Assembly: GCA_905480605.1 (NCBI GenBank)
Contig: CAJQRD010000072.1
Coordinates: forward strand, 30,863 to 94,862
Origin: an uncultured Saprospiraceae bacterium
GTDB taxonomy: Bacteria; Bacteroidota; Bacteroidia; Chitinophagales; Saprospiraceae
Direction: 5' to 3'
Length of the DNA stretch: 64,000 nt
Part shown: positions 46,791 to 55,900 of the stretch, in pieces
Numbering within the stretch: position 1 is the stretch's first letter
Layout of the letters: each line of letters starts with the position of its first letter
The notes under the pieces: generated by a model
The model's input: the letters and a program-made list of their open reading frames with translations, nothing else
Databases searched by the model: none
What the model was told of the DNA's origin: nothing
Translations under genes and position numbers: made by a program

Positions 46791-46829
46791 TTTTAGTTTA
46801 TTTGAACTTACAATTAGTGAGTTTTTCCT

Positions 46830-48611
46830 TTATTGATTCAAGATTTTCACCTCATCTTCAGTGATATGAATTGTTCGCAGCAAGCCTGCTCTTTCAGATA
46901 TGTCACCATCTGCATTTTCCAATCTCAAAACCCCTCTTGGACATACCGCAGAACAAATGCCACATCCAACACAAGAACTTCGAACTATATCCTGACCTTT
47001 TTGTGCATAAGATCTTACATCAATTCCCATTTCACAATAAGTTGAACAATTTCCACAAGAAATACATTGTCCGCCATTTGTAGTAATTCTAAATCTACTT
47101 TTAAATTTCTGCACCAAACCCAAATAAGCAGCCAAAGGACAACCAAATCTGCACCAAACTCTATTACCCATTAATGGATAAAACCCAGTCCCAACAATTC
47201 CTGAAAAGCCTGCACCGATAAAAAAGCCATACCAAGATTTCAAATCAGAGGTATTGATAAATCCTAATTTATATGATCCTGTAAAGTAAGTGTACAAAAC
47301 TCCAATTGTCATTACAACAGCTGCAACGAGTACACCATTTATAATATACCTTTCATACTTCCAGGCTCGCATACTTTTATCAGACAATTGCCTAAACGGA
47401 TCACCCATAGTCTCTGCAAGTCCACCACAACCACAAACCCAACTACAATACCATCTCTTGCCATAAAAGTATGTAAACAATGGAACACCGATCAGAAACA
47501 AAGCAATACCCCAACCGAGCATAAACAATCCAATATTTCCTTCTTTGATCAAATCGTCAATTCTATAGTCAAAGAAAAATGAATAATCCAAAGGCCACAT
47601 GTTCTTCAAATCAACAGAAGGTTGATTTAACTTTGATAATATTTGAGGAATCATAAATGCAAATGTTGTTTGAAAAAACATCACAGACAGTGTACGTATT
47701 TGTTCATACCTATTGTGTTGATATTTTGACAACATTCTAACCCCCATAACCAAAAGTATGATTGTATACATCAGACTATATAAAAACCATTGACTGGCAT
47801 CACCTCCACTCAATATATTGCTCAATGGATTTACCATTTCAACCCAGTTTGTAATGTACTCAGACTTCCAATACAATAAGATGTAAAAGCTTATCAAAAC
47901 AAAACCGCTGATCACACCTAACCAAGCTGTGCTGATTGGCGATGCGGATCTTTGTGGATTATTGTCTTTCGACTTCTCTCGAATAAACACAAAGTATGTA
48001 ATTGCTCCTGCTATGAACAAAGTAACAATAGGCCAAAATGCATTTCCTAATCTTAAAAACCCATAAACCAATACTGCTACAATTGTACATAAGAGGATGC
48101 CTGTACGGATATTAAATTTAAGTCCTCTTGTCAAAGGATCATGATAAATTCCATTGTGTTTTAGACCTGGATTCTCTTTGAATTTAGGTAAAATAAACAT
48201 TAGTCCTCCCAGTATCGCCAACCCAAAAGTCATCAAGAAGAATAGCCATGGGTTATCATGCACAGGGCCGTTAGCTGTTGATTTTACCGTTGATTGAACA
48301 TAGCCATCAACCTCCCAGTATCCAATTTTGACATCCCATTCTCCCACACCTTCTGGAATAGTGGCTGTCAATTGATTACTTTGTGCTATTGCTATGGTAG
48401 ATTTCAATTTAGATATAAAATCAATAGATCCCATTTCTTGATCTAGAATACCTGTTTGGCTTGCAGCATCTGAAATCGCTGTTTTATGTGCTTCTGTTTT
48501 ACCTGGCAGTAAATCTTGAGTCAGTTTATTTCCTCCCAAACCCAACATTCCAATAAAAATTAAAAGGGCGGCAATAAACAAGAGCAAGCCTATATTTTGA
48601 ATACTTTTCAT
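46830..48611 (-). CDS. Membrane-bound 4Fe-4S ferredoxin-type protein (NosR/NapH/CcoG-like)
   Basis: The 593-residue product has an N-terminal membrane anchor (about 7-26), a periplasmic segment, and around ten hydrophobic helices. Cys-rich motifs on the membrane face are RWYCSWVCGCGG and NRVWCRFGCPLAAYLG, as in NapH and NosR. Near the C-terminus are two ferredoxin clusters, CISCGNCSTYCEMGI and CVGCGICSAVCPRGV. It probably carries electrons between a cytoplasmic donor and the quinone pool or a periplasmic acceptor. The FAD oxidoreductase gene lies only 17 bases upstream, so the two products probably act together. The precise partner (for example a reductase of nitrogen or metal compounds) is unknown. 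Confidence 0.83.
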   Translation of the reverse strand: MKSIQNIGLLLFIAALLIFIGMLGLGGNKLTQDLLPGKTEAHKTAISDAASQTGILDQEMGSIDFISKLKSTIAIAQSNQLTATIPEGVGEWDVKIGYWEVDGYVQSTVKSTANGPVHDNPWLFFLMTFGLAILGGLMFILPKFKENPGLKHNGIYHDPLTRGLKFNIRTGILLCTIVAVLVYGFLRLGNAFWPIVTLFIAGAITYFVFIREKSKDNNPQRSASPISTAWLGVISGFVLISFYILLYWKSEYITNWVEMVNPLSNILSGGDASQWFLYSLMYTIILLVMGVRMLSKYQHNRYEQIRTLSVMFFQTTFAFMIPQILSKLNQPSVDLKNMWPLDYSFFFDYRIDDLIKEGNIGLFMLGWGIALFLIGVPLFTYFYGKRWYCSWVCGCGGLAETMGDPFRQLSDKSMRAWKYERYIINGVLVAAVVMTIGVLYTYFTGSYKLGFINTSDLKSWYGFFIGAGFSGIVGTGFYPLMGNRVWCRFGCPLAAYLGLVQKFKSRFRITTNGGQCISCGNCSTYCEMGIDVRSYAQKGQDIVRSSCVGCGICSAVCPRGVLRLENADGDISERAGLLRTIHITEDEVKILNQ

Positions 48612-48628
48612 GTTTGCTTTTTTAGATA

Positions 48629-49972
48629 TTATTTTGACAAGAATGAGAGAACTTTAGATAGACCACGACGGGTTTTAAGTTTTAAATTATTACCTGTCTG
48701 CTTGTTATAAATATCAATAATATCCTGTTCGTATTCTTTATAAAATTCAGGGTCAAAATTAGCCAATCCTAAATTCTGCAAAACAGTTTCAACATTTGTT
48801 TTTTCCAAGATCCATTTTTCGCAAACTTCATGTCTGTACCTGATTCCAAACAAATTAAAACCTAGAACATCATTTGAGTTCATATCATAATTGATTCGAA
48901 TTGATTTTTCATTGTCACTGTGTTTCCAAAACAGTGTTGCCATATTTTCTGGCATTTGAGCAGGAACATTTCCGTAAACCTGATACTCAATATCAATAAA
49001 CTTGGCACTGTTGAACCATAGCCCTGGATCATAACTGACTGGCTTATCACAAATATTATACGCTGCTGTTTCGCCCATCATCCTACCTGTATACCAAATC
49101 GCCTCTACTCCACGCCTTCCTTCATTTGGATTTAGTAATTCAGCACAATCACCTATAGCGTAAACATCAGTCATGTTGGTCTTCAAATTCTCATTAACCT
49201 TTATCCCTCTACCAATCTCAATACCTGATTCTTTCAACCAACCAACATTTGGACTAACACCTGCCGTCAATCCCACATATCCACATTCAATCTCTTCTCC
49301 TGTCTCTTTGACAATCACTGACTTGGCTCTGCCTGTACCATCATCTTTTATCTCTGCCAAATTTACACCCAACCTGAGGTCAATATGATTTTTGACAATA
49401 TGATCACTTATCATAGCAGATTCTTCTGGTGGCAATACATTATTCCAATAACTCTCTTCCCTTACCAACATAGTAACAGGGATATTTCTAGAATGAAACA
49501 TCTCCGCCATTTCAATTCCAATTAACCCTCCTCCACATATGACAGCACGCTTTAGTCCGTTGCTGTAAGCTTCCATATTTTCAAGATCCTGAAGGTTATA
49601 TAAACCACTGACACCCTTAAGATCTTGACCAGGCCAACCAAACATATTGGACTTTGACCCTAGAGCCAATACCAACCTATCATAGGACATTTCAGTACCT
49701 CCTTTTAGAGTTAATTTTTTATTACCGTAATCAATAGCATTAACATGATCATTAACCAAGTCTATGCGATTTTTCTTCCAAAACCAATCTTCATATGGCT
49801 TTGTATCTTCATAACGCATGTGTCCCATATAAATATACATGAGAGCTGTACGGCTAAAAAAGTGTTCACTTTCAGATGAAATAATGGTAATTTTTTTATC
49901 ACTCAGCTTACGAACCCACCTGGCCGTTGTAACACCTGAAATACCATTCCCAATTATAACTACGTGATCCAT
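48629..49972 (-). CDS. FAD-dependent NAD(P)H oxidoreductase (nitrite/ferredoxin reductase-like)
   Basis: The start MDHVVIIGNGISGVTTARW at 49972 puts the first Rossmann motif at the N-terminus; the frame is open 16 codons further but those add nothing conserved. Two dinucleotide folds are visible: GNGISGVT for FAD (residues 8-15) and RAVICGGGLIGIEMAE for NAD(P)H (around 143), then the FAD-binding VYAIGDCAEL. The C-terminal part lacks a rubredoxin or siroheme domain. With the membrane ferredoxin 17 bases downstream it forms a two-gene unit, probably delivering electrons from NAD(P)H to the membrane protein. Confidence 0.85.
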   Translation of the reverse strand: MDHVVIIGNGISGVTTARWVRKLSDKKITIISSESEHFFSRTALMYIYMGHMRYEDTKPYEDWFWKKNRIDLVNDHVNAIDYGNKKLTLKGGTEMSYDRLVLALGSKSNMFGWPGQDLKGVSGLYNLQDLENMEAYSNGLKRAVICGGGLIGIEMAEMFHSRNIPVTMLVREESYWNNVLPPEESAMISDHIVKNHIDLRLGVNLAEIKDDGTGRAKSVIVKETGEEIECGYVGLTAGVSPNVGWLKESGIEIGRGIKVNENLKTNMTDVYAIGDCAELLNPNEGRRGVEAIWYTGRMMGETAAYNICDKPVSYDPGLWFNSAKFIDIEYQVYGNVPAQMPENMATLFWKHSDNEKSIRINYDMNSNDVLGFNLFGIRYRHEVCEKWILEKTNVETVLQNLGLANFDPEFYKEYEQDIIDIYNKQTGNNLKLKTRRGLSKVLSFLSK

Positions 49973-50172
49973 AAGTAAAAAATATGTTAGTTTGAAATCT
50001 CTAACTTGTAAGGTAAGCATTAAGTTGAAATAATTTTACAGATCTGAGGTAGTCGTCAAATATAAGACAGAATATAATTTATTGAGAAGATAATTTTGTT
50101 TTTAGCTAACCCGTTTTTTTAGCGATTTATAATATCCGTTTCAATGTGATGTTTTGGTATAGGGAAATATGG

Positions 50173-50228
50173 ATTATTAATTATTAATTATTAATTATGA
50201 ACTAGGGATTAGGGATTAGGGATTAATG
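50173..50228. repeat. Heptanucleotide tandem repeat array
   Basis: Eight consecutive 7-base units: ATTATTA three times, ATTATGA, ACTAGGG, ATTAGGG twice, and ATTAATG. The period is strict although the sequence drifts. A similar array with the unit ATTATGG lies at 57521-57583, so the two flank the MarR-efflux operon. Confidence 0.9.
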
Positions 50229-50400
50229 GTTAAGGTAAATATTGACATTTTATGATACTCATTCTAATAGCTGAATAATTATTGGCATTTAATCACTAAT
50301 TAATACTCAATATCACATGAAAAGGGGAATTGAAATCACCCTTAAGGGTGGAAAGGAGAACCATTCTTCACCTTATGTTTGTATTAACAAAATACAAAAA

Positions 50401-50669
50401 ATGAAAACGATCTTATTAAACAATCCAACAAAAAGTGCTTCTAAGAAGTCATGGTTAAAATTCACTAAAGTACAGAAAGTAACTTTATTATTATTGCAAT
50501 GTCCCTAGGCTTGATAGTTTTTGAGTATATCACATTAGGATGTATTGCTTTAATTTCAGGTATTGTAATTCAGTTTTGTCACAAATTTTATATAAAAAAT
50601 CTTTTACCATCATTTGCGATTGCAAATCTTGATATAGATATGGCAGACATACTTGATGAGTTAGCTTAA
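50401..50669 (+). pseudogene. Small membrane protein gene, probably frameshifted
   Basis: One frame starts at ATG 50401 (MKTILLNNPTKSASKKSWLK, then FTKVQKVTLLLL) and stops at 50508. A second frame, open from 50469 and with its own ATG at 50499, continues the hydrophobic helix (AMSLGLIVFEYITLGCIALI) and ends at 50669 with DIDMADILDELA. Joined by a -1 shift in the TTATTATTATT stretch they give a plausible basic-then-transmembrane protein of about 89 residues. Either a base has been lost, or the second frame alone is a 56-residue protein. I do not recognise a family. Confidence 0.4.
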
Positions 50670-50686
50670 TAATATAGATCAGAAAA

Positions 50687-50776
50687 AAATGGAGGAAAAT
50701 CATTGGCGCGATAACCTGATCGGCGCGCCGTCGGATGCAACGATCTATTATCTATACAAACTAAAATATCAAGTTT
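50687..50776 (+). CDS. Very short ORF over a GC-rich patch, doubtful
   Basis: ATG 50687 opens a 29-codon frame (MEENHWRDNLIGAPSDATIY and so on) preceded by an A-rich stretch. Bases 50705-50745 are far richer in G+C than the surroundings, and GGCGCG at 50705-50710 can pair with CGCGCC at 50724-50729. I recognise no family; it may equally be non-coding or a foreign fragment. Confidence 0.2.
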
Positions 50777-51001
50777 AATAAATAATATGACTTTAATTAA
50801 GCTCTATTTTACAGTTTCTAATTAAACAACTAGAAATAAGAATTAGATCTTAACCTACAGATATTTAATTTTTCATATTCATAAAAAAGAATAGCAAACA
50901 TAAATCCTACTAAAGAAAAACCAATTCTGTAAAAAGTGCATAAGGCGATCTCATGTTTTGTTCACTTCGCTAATCATAACTTATCTTATATCATTAAGTG
51001 C

Positions 51002-51253
51002 TCAAGACGATTCATTATTAGTCATACTAATAGTCAAAATTGCATTATATATCAAATGATATAGTTGATCTTCATTTAGTGCTAAAATGTATTTAATAAA
51101 ACATATCATTATTAGAATATGGCCCAAATAAAGGACAATAACAAAGCGGTATATATATTCGCTTTCGCTGGGCAATATTGCGTCTTTGATTACTATACCA
51201 TGTTCATTTAAAATCCGAGCATTACCTAGAACTTCATTTTCAGCATTAATCAT
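51002..51253 (-). CDS. Hypothetical small membrane protein, doubtful
   Basis: The 83-codon frame starts at ATG 51253 (MINAENEVLGNARILNEHG) and has one strong hydrophobic segment (FVIVLYLGHILIMICFIKYIL). It would be divergent from the MarR operon and so could share the operator region. No family is recognised, and the codon pattern in this AT-rich stretch does not prove coding. Confidence 0.25.
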   Translation of the reverse strand: MINAENEVLGNARILNEHGIVIKDAILPSESEYIYRFVIVLYLGHILIMICFIKYILALNEDQLYHLIYNAILTISMTNNESS

Positions 51254-51275
51254 TTATTAAGGTAAATTAACTTTA

Positions 51276-51289
51276 GTTCACTAGTGAAC
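51276..51289. promoter_or_regulatory. MarR operator, site 1
   Basis: GTTCACTAGTGAAC is a perfect 14-base palindrome in the promoter region of the MarR-efflux operon. It shares both half-sites with site 2, centred 40 bases (about four helical turns) downstream. Confidence 0.8.
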
Positions 51290-51314
51290 CTTTTCTACAG
51301 TACTTTGTAATAGT

Positions 51315-51330
51315 AGTTCACAAGTGAACT
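51315..51330. promoter_or_regulatory. MarR operator, site 2
   Basis: AGTTCACAAGTGAACT has 7-base arms around AA and ends six bases before the TTG start of the MarR gene. A MarR dimer bound here and at site 1 would cover the promoter between them. A near-match -7 sequence (TACTTTG, one base short of the consensus spacing) lies between the two sites at 51301-51307. Confidence 0.8.
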
Positions 51331-51336
51331 AAATTA

Positions 51337-51804
51337 TTGAAAGCATTTAACCCATATGATCATTTCGGCTACCTCACCAACAGAACTGGTAGATTATTAA
51401 AACGTCAAATGTTACAAACATTGAAGAAACAAGGATATGATTTTCCTTCTTCATGTATAGGTATATTAGCAGACCTGTGGTCAAAAGATGGACAGCAACA
51501 AAAAGATTTAGGTACTTCATTGATAAAAACGAAATCAAGTATAAACAAAATGCTTGCTATATTGATAGAAGAAGATCTAATTGTAAAGAAGGGCGTTAGT
51601 TCTGATAAAAGAAGTAAGTACATTTTTTTGACTCAGAAAGGTAAAGACCTTAGAAAGGTTGTTAATCAACACCATACCAGTGTTAACAACAAACTGTTAC
51701 AAAAATTCACTAAAGAAGAAATCCAACTTTCCAAAAAAGTTTTAAGCGAATGCTATGACTTTTTAATAAAGAACGAAAACGAACAATCTATTAACGATAA
51801 ATAA
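51337..51804 (+). CDS. MarR family transcriptional regulator of the efflux operon
   Basis: The 155-residue product has the MarR winged helix: PYDHFGYLTNRTGRLLKRQM as the first dimerisation helix, KDLGTSLIKTKSSINKMLAILIEEDLI as the recognition region and KKGVSSDKRSKYIFLTQKGKDL as the wing with the conserved D-x-R. The start is TTG at 51337, since the next in-frame ATG would delete the first helix. The operator ends six bases before it, which implies a very short leader. It is the first gene of a four-gene operon and is almost certainly an autorepressor released by a ligand, probably an efflux substrate; both points are family inference. Confidence 0.88.
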   Translation: MKAFNPYDHFGYLTNRTGRLLKRQMLQTLKKQGYDFPSSCIGILADLWSKDGQQQKDLGTSLIKTKSSINKMLAILIEEDLIVKKGVSSDKRSKYIFLTQKGKDLRKVVNQHHTSVNNKLLQKFTKEEIQLSKKVLSECYDFLIKNENEQSINDK

Positions 51805-51819
51805 ATTCAGCCTTATACT

Positions 51820-52941
51820 ATGAATAAAGCGACGAGAAAAAATTTAATATCAGCATTTATTACTATTCTTATTTTAGCCTTTGGATTGGCAATGTTTCAG
51901 TACATGTCAAAGCAAAAGAAGTCAACTCTTGACGGGAAAATTAATAAAAAAGAAAGAAGAACTGTAAATACCAATTCATTCACAGCACAAAAAATACCCA
52001 ATATAATTGAAATTGACGGTAGGTTACGTGCACAAGAAAGGGTCAATATAACTTCTAGAGTTCAAGGTATTATGTTGCCTTCACCCCGAAGCATTCGCGT
52101 AGGTAAGTATTTCAAGAAAGGTGATTTATTATACTCTATTGACAACAAGGAAGCCTCTTTCAATTTGAAAGCCCAAAAAAGTTCATTGGTAACTTCGATT
52201 ACACAAATGATGCCTGATATCAAATTTGATTATCCACAATCCTTTGATAAATGGCAAAAATATTTAACAGATTTTGATATAAATAAACCGATTAAGGCTT
52301 TACCACAAGCGGATAGTGATCAAGAGAAATACTTTATAAACGGCAGAAATTTATACAATCAATATTTCCAGATAAAAAGTCAAGAAACAATCTTGTCTGA
52401 GTATAAAATTTATGCACCATTTTCTGGAGTCATCACTGCAGCGAACATTTTCCCAGGCTCATTAATAAGTCCTGGTCAAATCTTATGCAGTATGATCAAT
52501 ACCAATCAATACGAGATCGCCTCACCAATAAGGATGGAAGATTTAAAGTACACCAAAGTAGGGCAAAAGGTGACTCTAAAATCTGACGGTTTAGATCAAA
52601 CTTGGAATGGCCAAATTCAACGAATCGGAACGCAAATTGATGAGAGCACCCAAAATATTCCATTGTATATTTCAGTGTCAGGAAAGGGGTTAAAAGATGG
52701 AATGTTCCTTAAGGGGGAAATATCAGGTAATCTAATTGAAAATGTTTTTGAACTGCCTAAAAGTATTTTCATAACACCAAATTCACTTTATACAGTTATA
52801 GATTCAACACTCCAAATTAAAGAAGTCACCTCAGTTAAACGAAAAAAAGACAAGGTCATTGTGAGAGGTATAAGTCCTACTGATAAAATAGTGGTGAGTT
52901 CATTGGCAGGATTATTTCCTGGACAGAAAGTTAATTATTAA
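51820..52941 (+). CDS. RND efflux periplasmic adaptor (membrane fusion) protein
   Basis: The 373-residue product has an N-terminal membrane anchor (about 9-30), split biotinyl-lipoyl parts (NITSRVQGIMLPSPRSIRVGKYFKKGDLLYSID at 70-105 and IYAPFSGVITAANIFPGSLISPGQILCSM at about 197-225), a short alpha-helical hairpin between them (about 110-185, including a Trp/Tyr-rich insert), and a beta-barrel and membrane-proximal domain to the C-terminus. It bridges the RND pump and TolC in the periplasm. It starts 16 bases after marR and 22 bases before the pump gene. Confidence 0.92.
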   Translation: MNKATRKNLISAFITILILAFGLAMFQYMSKQKKSTLDGKINKKERRTVNTNSFTAQKIPNIIEIDGRLRAQERVNITSRVQGIMLPSPRSIRVGKYFKKGDLLYSIDNKEASFNLKAQKSSLVTSITQMMPDIKFDYPQSFDKWQKYLTDFDINKPIKALPQADSDQEKYFINGRNLYNQYFQIKSQETILSEYKIYAPFSGVITAANIFPGSLISPGQILCSMINTNQYEIASPIRMEDLKYTKVGQKVTLKSDGLDQTWNGQIQRIGTQIDESTQNIPLYISVSGKGLKDGMFLKGEISGNLIENVFELPKSIFITPNSLYTVIDSTLQIKEVTSVKRKKDKVIVRGISPTDKIVVSSLAGLFPGQKVNY

Positions 52942-52962
52942 TTAAACCTCAACCAATTAATA

Positions 52963-55900
52963 ATGAGAAGTATAGTTCAGTATTTTATAAAAAACGAGAT
53001 TGCGGGTAATATCTTAATGATATTGCTTTTCATCATGGGACTTTTTGGATTGAGTCAGATGAAAACAACTTTTTTCCCAGAAGTTGAAAGCAGGAATATT
53101 TCAATTCAAGCCATATATCCTGGTTCATCACCTGAGGAGATAGAAGAAGGTATCGTATCGAAGATTGAGGAAAACTTGAAAGGTCTAACCGGAGTTGAGC
53201 GTGTGACGTCGATTTCTAGTGAAAACAGTGCATCTTTAACTGTAGAAGTTCTAAAAGGATATGATACTGACTTGGTATTGCAGGATGTAAAAAATGCAGT
53301 TGACCGTGTAAGTTCATTTCCTGTCAACATGGAGCCATTAACAATATTTAAACAGGAGAATTTAGGTCGTGTATTGACTTTTGCCATTTACGGAGACATT
53401 CCACTTATGGCATTGAAGAAAATTGCTAGGAAAGCAGAAGATGAACTGTTGGCATTTGAAGGTCTTTCAAAAATAACTCTAGAGGGTTTTCCCGAAGAGG
53501 AAATAGAGATAACGTTTCGTGAAAAAGACCTAAGAGCATATAATGTAACTTTCGCGGAAGCGGCTGCTCGTGTTAGATCTTCAAACCTTGAAGTCACTGG
53601 AGGCACAATTAAAACCGAAACAGAAGAGTTACTTATTAGAGCCAATAACAAATCATATGTAGCTAAGGACCTACAAGATATAGTTGTAAAATTTAACCCT
53701 AATGGTGGTGTTGTTAGATTATCTCAAATTGCCGATATCAATGACAGGTGGAAAGACAATCCTAGTAGATCATATATTAATGGTCAATTGGGTGTCATTA
53801 TCACTGTCCAAAATACCTTAGAAGAAGATCTTTTGACAATTGCAAATCATGTCAAAGAATATGTCTCAGAATTCAATCAAAAAAATGAGGAAGTACAAGC
53901 GAAAGTAATTTCAGATGCTTCAATAACACTTACTCAAAGAATAGAACTACTGACCAACAATGGCATCATTGGATTTATAATTGTTTTACTACTCTTGTCG
54001 ATGTTTCTTCATTACAGATTGGCATTTTGGGTAGCGCTAGCAATTCCAATATCGTTTGCAGGTATGTTTTTATTCGCTTCACTTTTGGGCGTCACATTAA
54101 ACGTGATCTCATTATTTGGTATGATCGTCGTGATTGGAATTTTAGTTGACGACGGTGTTGTAATATCAGAAAACATATACCAACGATACGAAGAAGGACA
54201 ATCTGCTGTTCAAGCTACTATTAATGGAACAATGGAAGTATTACCTGCGGTTTTTTCTGCTATCATCACAACAGTAATTGCATTTTCAGCCTTTTTCTTT
54301 ATTGATGGAAGACTTGGAGATTTCTTCAGAGAGATGGCTATTGTAGTAATTTTTTCACTTGTTTTCTCTTTGGTTGAAGGTGCGCTGATATTACCTGCTC
54401 ATATTGCACATTCAAAAGCATTAAAGCGAGAAAATAAACCCAATGCTATTATGAAAGGCCTTGATAATATCATGGTATTTCTGAGAGATAAAACTTATGG
54501 GCCTATTCTAAAATGGGCCGTAAAATACAACTGGCCTACTCTGGCAATTTGTGTAGCATGTCTATTTATGACAATAGGTGCATTAAGAGGTGGGCTGATA
54601 AAAAGTACATTCTTTCCTGTTATTCCAAGAGACAGTTTCAACGTAACCTTAAAGCTATCTGCAGGAACAAGAGAAAACCAAACCACAGATATTTTAAATA
54701 AAATAGAAAAAGTAATCAATGAAATTGATGATGAAATCTCAAAAGATAGGTTTAACAACGAATTCAAAATAATTAAAAATATAAGGAAAAACATAGGGCC
54801 ATCTACTTATCAAGGTTCTATGAGTGTTGAACTGTTGGATGGAGAAACCAGAGGCGATTTAAGTGCGAGGTTAATTATTGAAAAAATTCGTGAACGATTA
54901 GGACCTGTTCCGGAAGCTGAAACTTTGACATTTGGCGGAGGTAATACTTTTGGAAAGCCTGTATCAATTTCATTGCTAGGCACTGATGGCGATCAAGTTG
55001 CAGAAGCCATAGATGCATTAAAGATTAATCTACGGAAAATTCCTGACCTTAAAGATATCGTTGATAACAATCAAGAAGGGTTAAAGGAAGTAAAATTAAA
55101 TTTAACCCCTAAAGCAGAAGTGCTAGGCTTTACATTAAATGATATTGTAAGTCAAGTTCGCCAAGGATTTTTTGGCGCAGAAGCACAGAGATTACAAAGA
55201 GGAGAAGATGAAATTCGAGTTTGGTTGAGATATGACTTAACAGACAGATCAGATATATCAGACTTAGCAGATATGCGCATCAGGTCAGATTCTGGACAAT
55301 CAATCCCATTACGGGAATTGGCGACTTTTGAAACAAAGAGAGGCGTGATAGATATATTTCACTTAGACGGCGAAAGAGAAGTAAGGGTAGAAGCCGATTT
55401 GCTAAATGACAAAGTCAGTGTCAGTGATGTCTTGAGTGACATCAAAACGCTTATCGTACCTGAAGTATTAAAAGATTACCCTGGTGTAAGAGCAAGTTAT
55501 GAAGGAGAAGATCGCGAGCAAAAGAAAACCCAAACCAGTCTTCAGATAGTAATGCCAATAATTTTCTTACTGATGTTTTTTGTAATTGTACTAACATTTA
55601 AGTCCGTAAGTCAGGCACTAATTGTTTTTGCACTTATACCATTTGGATTTATTGGTGTTGGGCTTGGACATTATGTACAAGGATTGCCAATTAGCTTATT
55701 TTCGATACTTGGAGTAATTGCCTTGATAGGTATATTTGTGAATGACGCACTGGTTTTCATAACGACATTCAATGACAAAATAAAAGCCGGTGTACCACTT
55801 GAGGAAGCTGTTATTGAAACTGGAAAATCTAGATTCAGACCAATCCTATTGACTTCGATAACAACTGTAGCAGGATTGGCACCTTTGATTTTAGAAAAAA

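Larger units (their letters stand above)
49973..51336. other. Accessory-looking intergenic region
   Basis: About 1.36 kb separates the redox unit from the MarR operon. It contains the heptamer array (50173-50228), a probably frameshifted small membrane protein gene (50401-50669), a GC-rich patch with a 29-codon frame (50687-50776), a doubtful 83-codon frame on the minus strand (51002-51253), and the two MarR operators (51276-51330). The remainder is AT-rich with no recognisable feature. Confidence 0.6.

Noticed and set aside
50173..50228. CRISPR-like or telomere-like array (TTAGGG units)
   Set aside because: Units are 7 bases with no spacers; the TTAGGG look is a chance result of unit drift.
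50317..50508. 63-codon ORF starting at 50317
   Set aside because: The first 28 codons show no coding character; the plausible start is ATG 50401 and the frame appears shifted.
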